DNA of 64,000 nucleotides from Paraburkholderia domus (GCF_905220705.1 NZ_CAJNAT010000005.1:186001-250000); one strand, 5' to 3'. Shown: positions 20,501 through 29,743, counted from the stretch's first letter. The notes: generated by a model from the letters alone, not told the origin. Translations and numbers: made by a program.

Positions 20501-21340
20501 ATGAAACTTGCCAAGCCTTTGTTTGCGCCGCATACGTCTTTCGTTGAGCGCGTGTGGTACTTCACGCTGCGCGCGCTTGCGGTGCTCACGCTGCTGTATT
20601 TGATCCTGCCGGTGCTCGCGATCGTGCCGCTGTCGTTTTCGTCGAGCACGTTTCTGGTGTATCCGATTCCGGGTTGGTCGCTGCGCTGGTATCAGAACCT
20701 CATCGCGTCGGATGAATGGCGTATGGCAGCGAAAAACAGCTTTATCGTTGCGCCGTCAGCGACTGTGGTGGCAACCGTGCTTGGCACTTTGGCTGCGATT
20801 GGCCTGACCAAAGCCAACTTCCGCGGCAAGGCGCTGCTGATGGCGATTCTGATTTCGCCGATGATCGTGCCGGTGGTGGTGGTTGGCGTGGGCATGTACC
20901 TGTTTTTCGCGCCGCTGGGGCTGGCGAATACGTACATCGGTTTAATCCTTGCACATGCGTCGCTCGGCGTGCCGTTTGTCGTGACGACGGTGGCGGCGAC
21001 CTTGCAGGGTTTCAACTACAACCTCGTGCGAGCCAGCCTGTCGCTCGGTGCGAATCCGGTGAAGACGTTTTTCCGCATTACGTTGCCGGTGATCGCGCCG
21101 GGGGTGATTTCGGGGGCGCTGTTTGCGTTCGCCACTTCGTTCGATGAGGTGGTCGTCACGCTGTTCCTTGCGGGCGCGGATCAGACGACATTGCCTCGGC
21201 AGATGTTCACAGGTATTCGCGAAAATATCAGCCCGACGATTGCGGCGTTGGCGACGATTTTGATCGTGTTTTCTACTTGCCTGCTGTTGGCGCTGGAGTG
21301 GCTGCGGGGGAGGAATGCGGCGCGGGCGGTGAAGGCCTAG
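20501..21340 (+). CDS. Polyamine-type ABC transporter permease (PotC-like)
   Basis: A 279-residue inner-membrane permease with six predicted helices. The EAA motif reads ASLSLGANPVKTFFRITLPV, and the C-terminal FATSFDEVVVTLFLAG is a hallmark of PotC-type subunits. It is the last gene of the operon that begins with the ATPase at 16814. A GGAG-like site (CGGAGC) precedes the ATG by about ten bases. The ORF ends with a charged RGRNAARAVKA tail. No clear terminator is visible in the 149 bp before the next gene, so some read-through into the OmpA-family gene is possible. Confidence 0.9.
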   Translation: MKLAKPLFAPHTSFVERVWYFTLRALAVLTLLYLILPVLAIVPLSFSSSTFLVYPIPGWSLRWYQNLIASDEWRMAAKNSFIVAPSATVVATVLGTLAAIGLTKANFRGKALLMAILISPMIVPVVVVGVGMYLFFAPLGLANTYIGLILAHASLGVPFVVTTVAATLQGFNYNLVRASLSLGANPVKTFFRITLPVIAPGVISGALFAFATSFDEVVVTLFLAGADQTTLPRQMFTGIRENISPTIAALATILIVFSTCLLLALEWLRGRNAARAVKA

Positions 21341-21489
21341 GCCTCAGACGTACTACACCTGCTATGCAGCGTGAATATCGACACTGCAACTTTCTGACAT
21401 CATTCTAGGATTGTTCCCATTCCGCGCACATCTGCGTCTGGTCATACTCAGAGACTTCTTAAAGAAGATGCGCTGGACGCAGAAAAAGA

Positions 21490-22536
21490 ATGAAACTTCG
21501 GGTAATGATGTTGGCGTGCGCTCTGGCCTTGTCAGGCTGCGCGCAACACGCGGCACGCGAGCGGCTCGGCATCGAAGATGCCACGGTACTGAAAACGGGC
21601 GTGGGCGCTTCGCAGGACGAAGCCGCAGGCGCGCCGACCTCGCAGTGGGTGAACACCTACGCGCCGATCACCAGCAGTCGTGCCGCACTCACGTCATTGC
21701 AACAGCGGCTCGATCAATTGCCGGGCGACAAGCGCAGCTATTTCCACGCGAAGGCGCAATGCTGGATTAATGTCGGGCGCGAGACCTGGCAAGCCAACGA
21801 CCACTGGGGTTTCCTGGAGGAAGCGATCGGGCAGGCCGCGATGATCACGATGGGCCTGGAAAACGGCACGTCTTTGTCAGCGGCTAACCCAGCCTTGCGT
21901 ACTGTTTCGACAGTGCGCCCCGACCTGTGGAAGATCGTCAATGTGATCAAGAGCGATCCGGCCACCGCCCGTTGCCCCGAGGCACAGCAGCCGCTCGCTT
22001 GTGCCGAGGTCGAATTGATTCATGCCGGCCACGATGCATGGACACGCAATTTTCCGGCAGCTGAGAAGGCGCTGCCCGGCATTCAACGCGAATTGCAAAA
22101 ATCGGCTGAAGCTGCGTTGCAATGTGCACCGCCGCAGAAACATGCGCCTGTAGCTCCGGAAAAGATCACGCTCAGGGCCGACTCGGCATTCCGCTTCGAT
22201 AGCGGAGACGAAGCCGGCATGCTGCCGGGCGGCAAGGAACAACTCGACAAGGTGATGGCAGGACTACAGCAGGTAAAGGGCTTTGTTCAGTTGAACGTCA
22301 ACGGCTACACCGACCGTCTTGGTAGCGACGCCCACAACCAGAAGCTCTCGTTGCAGCGCGCGCAAACGGTGCGTGACTACCTGCGCAAACGTGGAGTGAC
22401 GCTGCCCATTACAGCGCAGGGACGTGGCAAAGCGAACCAGTTGACGGAATGCGCGCAGATGAAACGCGATGAATTGGTGAAGTGCCTTGCGCCGAACCGA
22501 CGTGTCGAAATCGAATTCGTTCGCGGACAGGACTGA
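21490..22536 (+). CDS. OmpA-family lipoprotein, copy A
   Basis: A 348-residue outer-membrane lipoprotein. The signal MKLRVMMLACALALSGC ends in the lipobox LSGC (Cys17). A helical N-terminal domain of about 200 residues has RPDLWK and ELIHAGHDAWTR. The C-terminal OmpA-like peptidoglycan-binding domain (about 220 to 345) shows FRFDSGDEAGMLPGGKEQLD and NGYTDRLGSDAHNQKLS, with the usual Asp and Arg ligands for diaminopimelate. It is clearly paralogous to the protein at 45310-46413 over its whole length, including the unique N-terminal domain. It begins a plus-strand set with a response regulator and an Hpt protein that converges on the Tad operon, suggesting a role in anchoring or sensing for surface structures. 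Confidence 0.85.
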   Translation: MKLRVMMLACALALSGCAQHAARERLGIEDATVLKTGVGASQDEAAGAPTSQWVNTYAPITSSRAALTSLQQRLDQLPGDKRSYFHAKAQCWINVGRETWQANDHWGFLEEAIGQAAMITMGLENGTSLSAANPALRTVSTVRPDLWKIVNVIKSDPATARCPEAQQPLACAEVELIHAGHDAWTRNFPAAEKALPGIQRELQKSAEAALQCAPPQKHAPVAPEKITLRADSAFRFDSGDEAGMLPGGKEQLDKVMAGLQQVKGFVQLNVNGYTDRLGSDAHNQKLSLQRAQTVRDYLRKRGVTLPITAQGRGKANQLTECAQMKRDELVKCLAPNRRVEIEFVRGQD

Positions 22537-22656
22537 AGCGGTGGATCGCCGTTCCATACATACCCATGCATTGGCGCGTTATCGCACTACGCTTCGCATT
22601 ACATCACGTGGATATTTCTCTCTGCACGAAAAAGATATAATTAGGAAAACGATTTA

Positions 22657-23292
22657 ATGACCACTATTCTGATTGTGGATGACCATCCCGCGCTTCGGCT
22701 TGTTATCAAGACCCATCTTTCGCAGCTGCTCGGAGTCACTGACATAATCGAGGCCGAAAACGGACAGGCGGCAGTCGAAATGGCCCGGCAGCATATACCT
22801 GATCTCGCCATCCTCGACCTCGATATTCCGCGCATCAGCGGTCTTGATGTCATTCCGCGGCTCAAGCGGGCTCATCCGTTGATCCGTGTGCTGGTTCTGT
22901 CGGGTCAGGATCCAGCTATCTTCGCTTCGCGTGCGATGCGGTCGGGCGCGCAAGGTTTCGTCGCCAAGTCGCAAGAGATGAAGGAAATCGTGCGCGGCGT
23001 CGAAGCCGTGCTGGCGGGTTACACCGTTTTTCCGATGGGCGCCGGTGGAGCTGGGATGCCGGCGTCGCCGGACGGCGAGGAAGACAAGCTCAAGCTGTTG
23101 TCGGACAAGGAACTCGTGATCCTGCAAATGCTGTCTAGGGGGCTGTCGAACAAGGCGATCGGCGACGCCCTGTTCATCAGCAACAAGACCGTCAGCAGCC
23201 ACAAAACACGCATTATGCAGAAGCTGCGGGTCAAGTCACTGGTCGAACTGATCGATTTCGCGCGGCGCTGCCGGGTTGTGCCAATTCAATGA
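22657..23292 (+). CDS. NarL/BvgA-type response regulator, copy A
   Basis: A 211-residue DNA-binding response regulator. The receiver domain (about 1 to 120) keeps the acidic pair in LIVDDHPALR, the phospho-acceptor Asp54 in ILDLDIPR and the lysine in GFVAKS. The C-terminal LuxR-type helix-turn-helix (about 145 to 205) reads LSDKELVILQMLSRGLSNKA and ALFISNKTVSSHKTRIM. All key residues are present, so it should be phosphorylated. The likely donor is the Hpt protein encoded 24 bp downstream. It is paralogous to the regulator at 46911-47519. Targets are unknown; the neighbouring Tad pilus and adhesin genes are the obvious candidates. AGGA lies about ten bases before the ATG. Confidence 0.9.
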   Translation: MTTILIVDDHPALRLVIKTHLSQLLGVTDIIEAENGQAAVEMARQHIPDLAILDLDIPRISGLDVIPRLKRAHPLIRVLVLSGQDPAIFASRAMRSGAQGFVAKSQEMKEIVRGVEAVLAGYTVFPMGAGGAGMPASPDGEEDKLKLLSDKELVILQMLSRGLSNKAIGDALFISNKTVSSHKTRIMQKLRVKSLVELIDFARRCRVVPIQ

Positions 23293-23316
23293 CATTGCGA
23301 CAGGTCCGATAATACG

Positions 23317-24027
23317 ATGAGCTATGCACTGTTGATAAGCGCCAACCCGGCATGGACGCGATCGAGCGGCCTTGAGACAACGCTCGGTCGCCTCGGCTTT
23401 CATACCAGCACGGAAGCAATGGTTTTGGCCGTTCAGGAATCTGTCAGGCTCGTGCTGGTGGATTGCCAGTTGGGTGCGCAGGAAGAGGGCCCCCAGCCTG
23501 AAGGCATTGCTCTGAACGCCGGGTGTCTGCATTTTGCCGTTGTTCATGCGGGTGCTTCCGCACAGGCGCTTGCAGATCTGGCCGGACGCTTCCATGGCGT
23601 GCTGTCGCTGCCAGTCGAAGAGCGTGCGCTGATCGGCGCACTGGCGGAACGACGCTATATCGCGATTTCCGCAAGCGAACGGCGCTCGTTCGGCGAGAAG
23701 CTCGACGAACTCACCTGTGGCGATGCAACCATCGCGCGACATTTCATCCGTCTGCTGATCGACACCAACCGGACCACGTTGGCTGCGCTGCGCACCGAGT
23801 TCGGTGCGTCGTCGTGGGATGCCGTGGCCAGTGCGGCACACTGCATCGCTGGTTCGATGCGTATGCTCGCTTGCACGGGTATGATCGCGCTGCTAGTGCG
23901 GCTCGAAGCGGCGGCACGCGAACGGGACGCGGTGCTTGCACGGACGCTCCTCGCGATTGTTGCTGATTCAATCGAGTATCTCGAAGCGCAACTCGAGGAG
24001 CTCCTCGACGCTGCTGTGCAGCATTGA
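23317..24027 (+). CDS. Degenerate receiver fused to Hpt phosphotransfer domain
   Basis: A 236-residue cytoplasmic protein with no membrane segment. Residues 1 to about 115 look like a receiver fold that has lost key residues. The N-terminal acidic pair is replaced (LLISANPAW), Asp49 remains in VLVDCQL, and the conserved lysine before proline is a leucine in VLSLPVEERALIGAL. Residues about 130 to 230 form an Hpt domain with the phospho-histidine His175 in AHCIAGSMRML. The order receiver then Hpt is that of the tail of BvgS/EvgS-type kinases, but no kinase is attached. It probably relays phosphate to or from the response regulator just upstream. Family call is by motif; a search would be needed to confirm the pseudo-receiver. 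Confidence 0.72.
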   Translation: MSYALLISANPAWTRSSGLETTLGRLGFHTSTEAMVLAVQESVRLVLVDCQLGAQEEGPQPEGIALNAGCLHFAVVHAGASAQALADLAGRFHGVLSLPVEERALIGALAERRYIAISASERRSFGEKLDELTCGDATIARHFIRLLIDTNRTTLAALRTEFGASSWDAVASAAHCIAGSMRMLACTGMIALLVRLEAAARERDAVLARTLLAIVADSIEYLEAQLEELLDAAVQH

Positions 24028-24057
24028 TCCGTTGTCGCGGGTGTCGCTTCTCTTTAC

Positions 24058-24951
24058 CTAGTTGCTCCCCGCGCTTTGCCGGACCGGCAGGAAGCGTCCC
24101 TGAGTGACCTGCGTTGCTGCTTGCGCCGGCACTTCGTTTGTCGAAGATGTCGCGTTTCGATAGTGCATGTAGCGCCCTATCACCTTCGGAACGTAACTCA
24201 TCGTTTCGGCATACGGCGGAATCTGACCGCCGTATTTCTGCACTGCCCCCTCACCCGCGTTATAGGCCGCCAGCGCCAACTGCAAATCGCCGAACTGCAG
24301 CATCAACCGGCGCAGGTAGCGCGCACCTGCTGCGACATTCTGGCGCGGGTCGAATAAATCCGACGCACCATGCCGTGCGCCCGTGCTGGGCATTAGCTGC
24401 ATCAGGCCGGTGGCCCCTTTTGGGGATACGGCTTGCGGATTGCCTCCCGATTCGACGTCGATCACGGCCATCAGCAAAGCACTATCAACATCTGCGGCGT
24501 GGGCCGCTTCGTTGATCATGGGCGCGAGCGCCATGATGCGCGACACAACGGACGTCGCGGGCCGCCGTGACAAAACTGACGTCGCACCGTCAGATTGCAT
24601 GACGACTGACAGTCGGTCGGAACTGTCCGAAGGGGAGGCGGAGTTTGCGGCACTGATCGACGACGAGCCCTGAATAGTGCTGCTGGCATCCGTCATGCCG
24701 CCGATCATCATAATGACGTGAGACGGATTGTGGGCGAGCAGTATCTGGGCATCGGCCGCATGAGCAAAGAATGGCAAGCACATTGTGCTCGCGATCAGTA
24801 TCTTGAGCACCGAACGATGCAGCCGTACGCCTGGCTCCGACGTGCCCGGCGCAGCGCGATGCCGCCTTGACGTGGCATCGCTCCGTGCAGACCAGGAGTT
24901 GCCTAGGCAGCACGACGTCGTCGCGAAGATACTTTTAAGGCTGTTTGACAT
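24058..24951 (-). CDS. Lytic transglycosylase (SLT family), last gene of the Tad operon
   Basis: A 297-residue secreted protein with a C-terminal goose-lysozyme-like SLT domain (about residues 140 to 265). The catalytic glutamate is in DVESGGNPQAVSPKGATGLM, and AAYNAGEGAVQKYGG with SYVPKVIGRYMHYR completes the family signature. It cleaves peptidoglycan, presumably to let the pilus machine cross the wall. The signal-like helix VLKILIASTMCLPFFAHAADA lies about 45 residues after the ATG at 24951. The true start may therefore be later, for example the GTG at 24810. With the ATG at 24951 the gene overlaps the preceding tadE-like gene by 17 bases, suggesting translational coupling. Convergent with the Hpt gene, 30 bp apart. 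Confidence 0.85.
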   Translation of the reverse strand: MSNSLKSIFATTSCCLGNSWSARSDATSRRHRAAPGTSEPGVRLHRSVLKILIASTMCLPFFAHAADAQILLAHNPSHVIMMIGGMTDASSTIQGSSSISAANSASPSDSSDRLSVVMQSDGATSVLSRRPATSVVSRIMALAPMINEAAHAADVDSALLMAVIDVESGGNPQAVSPKGATGLMQLMPSTGARHGASDLFDPRQNVAAGARYLRRLMLQFGDLQLALAAYNAGEGAVQKYGGQIPPYAETMSYVPKVIGRYMHYRNATSSTNEVPAQAATQVTQGRFLPVRQSAGSN

Positions 24952-25756
24952 CGTTTGCCGCACCGGCGCGATAGCTGGACTGCATCCGTACAAGGGCCTC
25001 TGATTCGAGTGCTATTGGCCAGCGACCTGAATTAACGCCATTTTCCAACGTCACTTTGCACAGAAAATCCGGATTTCGAGGTGAGCCGTACGGATCCCGG
25101 TTTTCATCCGCAGGTTCACGATTCAGAATCCCACCGGTGCCGATGTTACCAATGACGTTAACTGCGTAATAGAGCACCTTGTTCACGAGGGGGACGTACA
25201 TGTCATAGCAATAGTGCACGCGAACCTTTAGCAGGTTTGCATCCTGGATATTCACTCCTGAGTTCCGGGCCAGAGCAGAGTCGCGGTACATCAACGTATC
25301 GTTGGGGATTTCGGAATAGGACATGCCCTCGTCAGGGTAGAAGCGCAACTGGGCAAAATCCTGCACTGCCACGGCGCTGGGGTTCAGCGTGGTGATCTTG
25401 CTGAAATTGCTCACGTCGAACTTCGCTTTCGCCTGTGCGGTTTGCACTCCTTCCGCTGTGGCTTGGCGTGCGTAGAGCGGTGCCAGGCCGCGTGCAAGGC
25501 CCGTTTGCATGGATGCAAGGGATCCGTGGTTGACTGCACCTTCGCGGGCCGCTTCCAAGGCGGCAACGTCGAGTGTTGATTTTGCCTGATAGAGCAGCAC
25601 AAATTGCACGGTGGCAAAACAGAAGAACAGTAACAGGGGCGCGACGACCAGGAATTCGACCATCGACTGCCCTGACTGACGGCACCGTTGCCTGCTATGA
25701 GCCAATGCAAATATCCGGGAAGCAGTCTGATTCGGCTTCAAATGTGTGAAATTCAC
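24935..25756 (-). CDS. TadE-like pseudopilin/pilus assembly protein 1
   Basis: A 273-residue protein with a prepilin-like N-terminus. After a 29-residue basic leader comes GQSMVEFLVVAPLLLFFCFA, where cleavage after Gly would leave the +5 Glu in place, followed by one membrane helix. The periplasmic part has AALEAAREGAVNHGS, typical of TadE proteins. It contains three cysteines in its last third. TadE and TadF are minor pilins needed for Flp pilus assembly. The start overlaps the DUF192 gene upstream by four bases, placing it firmly in the Tad operon. A prepilin peptidase is required but not encoded in this window. Confidence 0.85.
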   Translation of the reverse strand: MNFTHLKPNQTASRIFALAHSRQRCRQSGQSMVEFLVVAPLLLFFCFATVQFVLLYQAKSTLDVAALEAAREGAVNHGSLASMQTGLARGLAPLYARQATAEGVQTAQAKAKFDVSNFSKITTLNPSAVAVQDFAQLRFYPDEGMSYSEIPNDTLMYRDSALARNSGVNIQDANLLKVRVHYCYDMYVPLVNKVLYYAVNVIGNIGTGGILNREPADENRDPYGSPRNPDFLCKVTLENGVNSGRWPIALESEALVRMQSSYRAGAANDVKQP

Positions 25757-26103
25757 CTGGTCGCCTCAAAGACAAGTTGATCGCCGACCGAAAGCTCGTG
25801 CTGGCGCGCCGTGCCGCCAAGCATTTCCAGGGTTTGGGCTGCGCGCAGGTTGACCAGCATGCGCCGTTTCGGCACGTCGTGATGGATCGCGACAACGCGC
25901 TGTTGCCGGTCGAGAAACAGTATGTCAATCGCAAAGCGCATGCCGAACGTGTGGACTGCCCAGCAGCTCCGTAACAATAGTGCCTCGCTATTTGGCAGGT
26001 GATCGCGGCCGAGGAGGCCTTGCATACGCTCCTGCGCAGTTTCAGTGATCGAAACACGAATACCGATGTCGTGTTCGCGAGTAATCAGACAAGCGGACCT
26101 CAT
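25753..26103 (-). CDS. DUF192 family protein inside the Tad operon
   Basis: A 116-residue DUF192 protein. The motifs RMQGLLGRDHLPNSEALLLR and CWAVHTFGMRFAIDILFLD are the family core, ending LSVGDQLVFEA. Many DUF192 proteins are secreted, but no signal peptide is seen here. Function of the family is unknown. Both ends overlap neighbours by four bases: its ATG overlaps the stop of the tadC gene, and its stop overlaps the ATG of the tadE-like gene. It is therefore translated with the pilus genes, and a role in the system is likely though undefined. Confidence 0.85.
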   Translation of the reverse strand: MRSACLITREHDIGIRVSITETAQERMQGLLGRDHLPNSEALLLRSCWAVHTFGMRFAIDILFLDRQQRVVAIHHDVPKRRMLVNLRAAQTLEMLGGTARQHELSVGDQLVFEATR

Positions 26104-26981
26104 AGCAGTCCCTCTTGCACGAATTTCATGGCGATCGGAAACCCGAGCACGATAAACGTAACCGGGAAGATAAACATGAGCAGGGGGAATACGAGCTTGA
26201 CTGGCGCTTCCATGGCCTGTTTCTCAGCCCGCTGAAATCGCTCGACTCGACGCTGGACAGACTGGAAACGCAGCGTCTTCGCCAGACCAGCACCCATTCT
26301 TTCCGCCTGTACCACAGCGCCGACGAGGTTCGTGACTTCCTTGACTCGTTGTCGCTCGTCGAAACGGCGAAGAGCGTCCGTACGGTTCAAACCAGATTTC
26401 AAATCACGCAGTACATGCTCGAGCTCGCGGCGCAAAGGACCCTCTGGGCCTTTCTCAACCGCTTTTTGTATGGCGCCGTTAATGTTCAGACCAGCCTCGA
26501 CACCGAGCGTGAGGAAGTCGAGATAAATCGGCAGATGCTTGAGGATTGCCGAAACATGACGCCGGCGCACGTCTCTCGTCCAGATGCGCGGATAGAAATA
26601 GCCGAGCAATACGGCGCCGATCAAGACCCAAAAGGAGAACATCCCCAGTGCCAGCATGAGTGCGAGCGCAACGAGCGTCACCAATACCGATGAAACAAGC
26701 GATAGCGAAAGGAATTGCCGTGCATTCATCAAAAACGACAGTGACGTGAGTCGCAGTTGCTCATCGGTCCTGGCAAGGCGTTTCTTGCCGAAAATATTGC
26801 CGAAGTGATGAGCGACAAAGTTGACGAGTGGCCACAGCATCCGAAGCGGTTTTGGCAATGGATCAAGATAGGTACGGTCCTCGTCGTCGACGACGGATGT
26901 CAGGCCTGTGACGGATTTCAGAAATAGTGCGACAGCGAGCACAACGCCGACACTGATAAGTAAAGCAATGAATAGAAGCAT
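26100..26981 (-). CDS. tadC: Flp pilus inner-membrane platform protein TadC
   Basis: A 293-residue GspF/T2SF-domain membrane protein. It has an N-terminal helix (LLFIALLISVGVVLAVALFL), a central pair of helices (LVTLVALALMLALGMFSFWV and following), a cytoplasmic T2SF domain (HLPIYLDFLTLGVEAGLNIN; ERMGAGLAKTLRFQS) and a C-terminal helix (LVFPLLMFIFPVTFIVLGFP). TadC and TadB together form the platform that couples the ATPase to pilin polymerisation. It lies 3 bp downstream of tadB, so the pair is surely co-translated. Assigned as TadC rather than TadB by position after tadB and by the typical MEAPVKLVFPLLMFIFP ending. Confidence 0.9.
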   Translation of the reverse strand: MLLFIALLISVGVVLAVALFLKSVTGLTSVVDDEDRTYLDPLPKPLRMLWPLVNFVAHHFGNIFGKKRLARTDEQLRLTSLSFLMNARQFLSLSLVSSVLVTLVALALMLALGMFSFWVLIGAVLLGYFYPRIWTRDVRRRHVSAILKHLPIYLDFLTLGVEAGLNINGAIQKAVEKGPEGPLRRELEHVLRDLKSGLNRTDALRRFDERQRVKEVTNLVGAVVQAERMGAGLAKTLRFQSVQRRVERFQRAEKQAMEAPVKLVFPLLMFIFPVTFIVLGFPIAMKFVQEGLL

Positions 26982-26984
26982 GGG

Positions 26985-27833
26985 TCACACGTCGATGTTT
27001 GTGATCTTGGTGATGGACTTATAGCCGAGAAATTCCATCACGGCGATGACCGCCAGTGTGCCCCAGCCGACTGGCTCGTTGAACAGCGGCGCCATCGCCT
27101 TCGGTTCCATGAAGTGCAAGACAAGCATCAGGAGCAGCGGCAGGCAGGTCATTACGATGCCTTGCATGCGGCCCTGGGAAGTCAATGCCTTTATCTTGCC
27201 TTCCATTTGCAATTTCTCGCGCAAAGTGCCAGCAACAGATTCCAGCGCCTCAGCGAGATTTCCGCCCACTTCCCGTGCAATGGTGATGGCGGCCGTCACC
27301 ATCATGAAGTCTGGAATCGGAATGCGTTTTTCCACGTTGCGCATCGCAATGTCGAGGTCGATGCCCAGACGTATTTCACGCATCAGCAGGTCGAATTCCT
27401 GCGAGATGGGAGGAGCGGATTCTTGCACCACGCTTTCTAGTGCTATGGGAAAGCTTGCGCCAGCGCGTAGAGCGCCGGCCATCATCAGCAGCGAATCGGG
27501 CAATTGACGTTCGAGCATCGCGATGCGCTTTTTGCGCATTCGCGCGAAGTATCTTTTCGGCAGTGTCAGTGCAATAGGCAGCGCCGCCAAAGCGACTAGA
27601 ATGCTGTGGCTCAACAGAAATGCGAGGATGGGCAGCACCACTATAGTGAGCATGCTCCATACGGCCATCTTTTGCCGATTGACGAATACGAACGCATCGG
27701 CGAGGGATGCCTCGATCTCGCCGGCCATCTGGTGCGAGCTTGTGGCGATTGTGGCCCTGCCGGTTCGGGCAATCATCCAGATGACGAATACGCTGCCGAA
27801 AAAGGCGAGAGCCAGAATAACGGGGAGACTCAT
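26985..27833 (-). CDS. tadB: Flp pilus inner-membrane platform protein TadB
   Basis: A 282-residue T2SF-domain membrane protein, paired with TadC. The N-terminus MSLPVILALAFFGSVFVIWM is a membrane helix, the cytoplasmic region shows LLMMAGALRAGASFPIALES and AITIAREVGGNLAEALESVA, and the end has helices around GIVMTCLPLLLMLVLHFM. The ATG at 27833 has AGAGGGT about eight bases upstream; a TTG two codons earlier is less likely. It follows the ATPase gene by 10 bp. In Tad systems TadB binds the ATPase and transmits force to the growing pilus. Confidence 0.9.
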   Translation of the reverse strand: MSLPVILALAFFGSVFVIWMIARTGRATIATSSHQMAGEIEASLADAFVFVNRQKMAVWSMLTIVVLPILAFLLSHSILVALAALPIALTLPKRYFARMRKKRIAMLERQLPDSLLMMAGALRAGASFPIALESVVQESAPPISQEFDLLMREIRLGIDLDIAMRNVEKRIPIPDFMMVTAAITIAREVGGNLAEALESVAGTLREKLQMEGKIKALTSQGRMQGIVMTCLPLLLMLVLHFMEPKAMAPLFNEPVGWGTLAVIAVMEFLGYKSITKITNIDV

Positions 27834-27843
27834 GACCAACCCT

Positions 27844-29721
27844 CTACTCCAAGCGGGTGAAAATATCCGTATTCACAGGAATACGTCTGCGAATCAGGTC
27901 TTGATAGAAGTCGGGAATATATGCGGTCGGTACAAATTGACCTTCGATCTTGCCGCTTTCGCCAAAGCCGTCTTCCTTAAAAACGAACACATCTTGTAAC
28001 TGAATGATGCCTGACTCCATACCGCTGACTTCCGTCACGTGAGTCACGCGGCGCGAACCACACGAGAAGCGGCTCTGCTGCACGATGATGTCGACTGCAG
28101 AGCAAATCTGTTCTCGAATCGCCTGCAACGGCAAATCAAGACCTGCCATCAATGTCATTACTTCAAGACGCGCAATGCAGTCGCGCGGCGCGTTGGCGTG
28201 CGCGGTAGTAAGGGAGCCGTCATGGCCGGTATTCATTGCCTGGAGCATGTCCAGTGCTTCACCGCCACGGCACTCGCCGACGACGATTCGGTCGGGTCGC
28301 ATCCGCAGGCAATTCTTCACGAGGTCGCGAATGTGAATTGCGCCCTTGCCTTCCATGTTCGCGGGACGTGCTTCGAGCGAAACAAGGTTCGGCTGTGACA
28401 ATTGCAGTTCCGCTGCGTCTTCAACGGTGACGATCCGTTCGTCGTCCGGAATGTAGCTTGACAGGACGTTGAGCAAGGTGGTTTTGCCCGACCCCGTACC
28501 ACCGGAGATGATGATGTTGGCGCGCTGTTCAACGGCAGTTTGGAGGAACTCCAGCATCTCAGGCGACATCGAGCCGAATGCAATCAAATCCTCACCGACC
28601 AGCTTGCGCTTCGAGAATTTTCGGATGGTGAGGCTGGGGCCCTTCAGTGCTAAAGGGGGGATAACCGCGTTCACACGCGAACCATCGGCGAGACGCGCAT
28701 CGACCATCGGCGAACTTTCGTCGATCCGGCGCCCGATCGGTGCAACAATCCGTTCGATTGCGCCAAGCACGGCACGGTCGTCGGTAAAGATCACCGGCGA
28801 GCGGGTTAATCGACCTGATTGTTCGATGAAAATTTCGTTGTGGCAATTGACCATGATTTCGGACACCGTGGGGTCCGAAATCAATTCTTCGAGTGGTCCG
28901 AGACCGATAATTTCATCGAAGACACTTTTCTTTAGTATAGCGATTGGAATTTCGGTCGTGCGAAAAGCGTTGTCGTTCGCGAGAATTTCATCGAGCGCGG
29001 CATTGACCGTTTTGTGCAACTCGTCGTCTTCCATGCGGGAGACATTGAGGCGGCGCAAGTCCAGTGCTGCGATCACTTTCATGTGAGCACGCTTGCGAAG
29101 TTCAATGCCGGCCGGGCTATTGATCGGTGCCACTGGTAAGGGCTGCGCAGCAGACTTCTTCGCAGGTGCCGCCGGGACCGGAGTTGGGGGGAGGGTAGCG
29201 CTCACCCCTTGAGCGGCGGGTTGTCGGGTAAAGGGCACCTCGAATGAGGCCATGCTTGCCGGTGAAGCGTACTGGGAAGCGAGCGATTGCTGCGTCGCAT
29301 AAGTTCCGGACGTGACGACGTTAGTGTCGGCAACAGCGCCGACAGACGACCGATTTTCCGGCTGCCCGGAGACAGTTGAGGCAGCCCCTTCGGCAAACAC
29401 TGCCGACGGATCACGGTTTTCCTGTGGGGCGGCTGCAGCACGAACGATTTTTAAGGTCGTTGTGCCGATTTCGATCTTGTCTACTTCCGTCAGCGGACCA
29501 TATCGCGTAATCGGCGCACCATTAACGAGTGTGGCCGTAATACCGCCTTGATCTTCGATGTAATACGCATTGTGTTCCCGCACGATGCGGGCGTGCAACT
29601 TGCCTACCAGCATGCCCTTTACCACGATATCGCAGCCGGCGTCCTTGCCAATTGTGCAGCCCTGGTCGACCAGGAACGCCTCGACCGGCACGTTGCGCGC
29701 GTGTACTTGGAGATTTAGCAT
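27844..29721 (-). CDS. cpaF: Flp pilus assembly ATPase CpaF/TadA with N-terminal FHA domain
   Basis: A 625-residue secretion ATPase. Residues 1 to about 95 form a forkhead-associated domain ([24 protein letters not shown], and [12 protein letters not shown]), which usually binds phosphothreonine. A Pro/Ala-rich linker to about residue 200 is followed by the CpaF/TadA core. That core has Walker [10 protein letters not shown] (Lys near 413) and the Walker B and His-box region [20 protein letters not shown], then [14 protein letters not shown]. Ordinary TadA proteins lack the FHA part and are about 420 to 480 residues. The ATG at 29721 has GAGAGG five bases upstream; an extension to 29763 would overlap the secretin gene. 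No threonine kinase is seen in the window. Confidence 0.92.
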   Translation of the reverse strand: MLNLQVHARNVPVEAFLVDQGCTIGKDAGCDIVVKGMLVGKLHARIVREHNAYYIEDQGGITATLVNGAPITRYGPLTEVDKIEIGTTTLKIVRAAAAPQENRDPSAVFAEGAASTVSGQPENRSSVGAVADTNVVTSGTYATQQSLASQYASPASMASFEVPFTRQPAAQGVSATLPPTPVPAAPAKKSAAQPLPVAPINSPAGIELRKRAHMKVIAALDLRRLNVSRMEDDELHKTVNAALDEILANDNAFRTTEIPIAILKKSVFDEIIGLGPLEELISDPTVSEIMVNCHNEIFIEQSGRLTRSPVIFTDDRAVLGAIERIVAPIGRRIDESSPMVDARLADGSRVNAVIPPLALKGPSLTIRKFSKRKLVGEDLIAFGSMSPEMLEFLQTAVEQRANIIISGGTGSGKTTLLNVLSSYIPDDERIVTVEDAAELQLSQPNLVSLEARPANMEGKGAIHIRDLVKNCLRMRPDRIVVGECRGGEALDMLQAMNTGHDGSLTTAHANAPRDCIARLEVMTLMAGLDLPLQAIREQICSAVDIIVQQSRFSCGSRRVTHVTEVSGMESGIIQLQDVFVFKEDGFGESGKIEGQFVPTAYIPDFYQDLIRRRIPVNTDIFTRLE

Positions 29722-29743
29722 GATGCCTCTCGATGTAGTCCGA

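Noticed and set aside
22636..22641. Perfect TATAAT before response regulator A
   Set aside because: No -35 at a proper distance, and the start of transcription would fall after the ribosome site; probably not the promoter.
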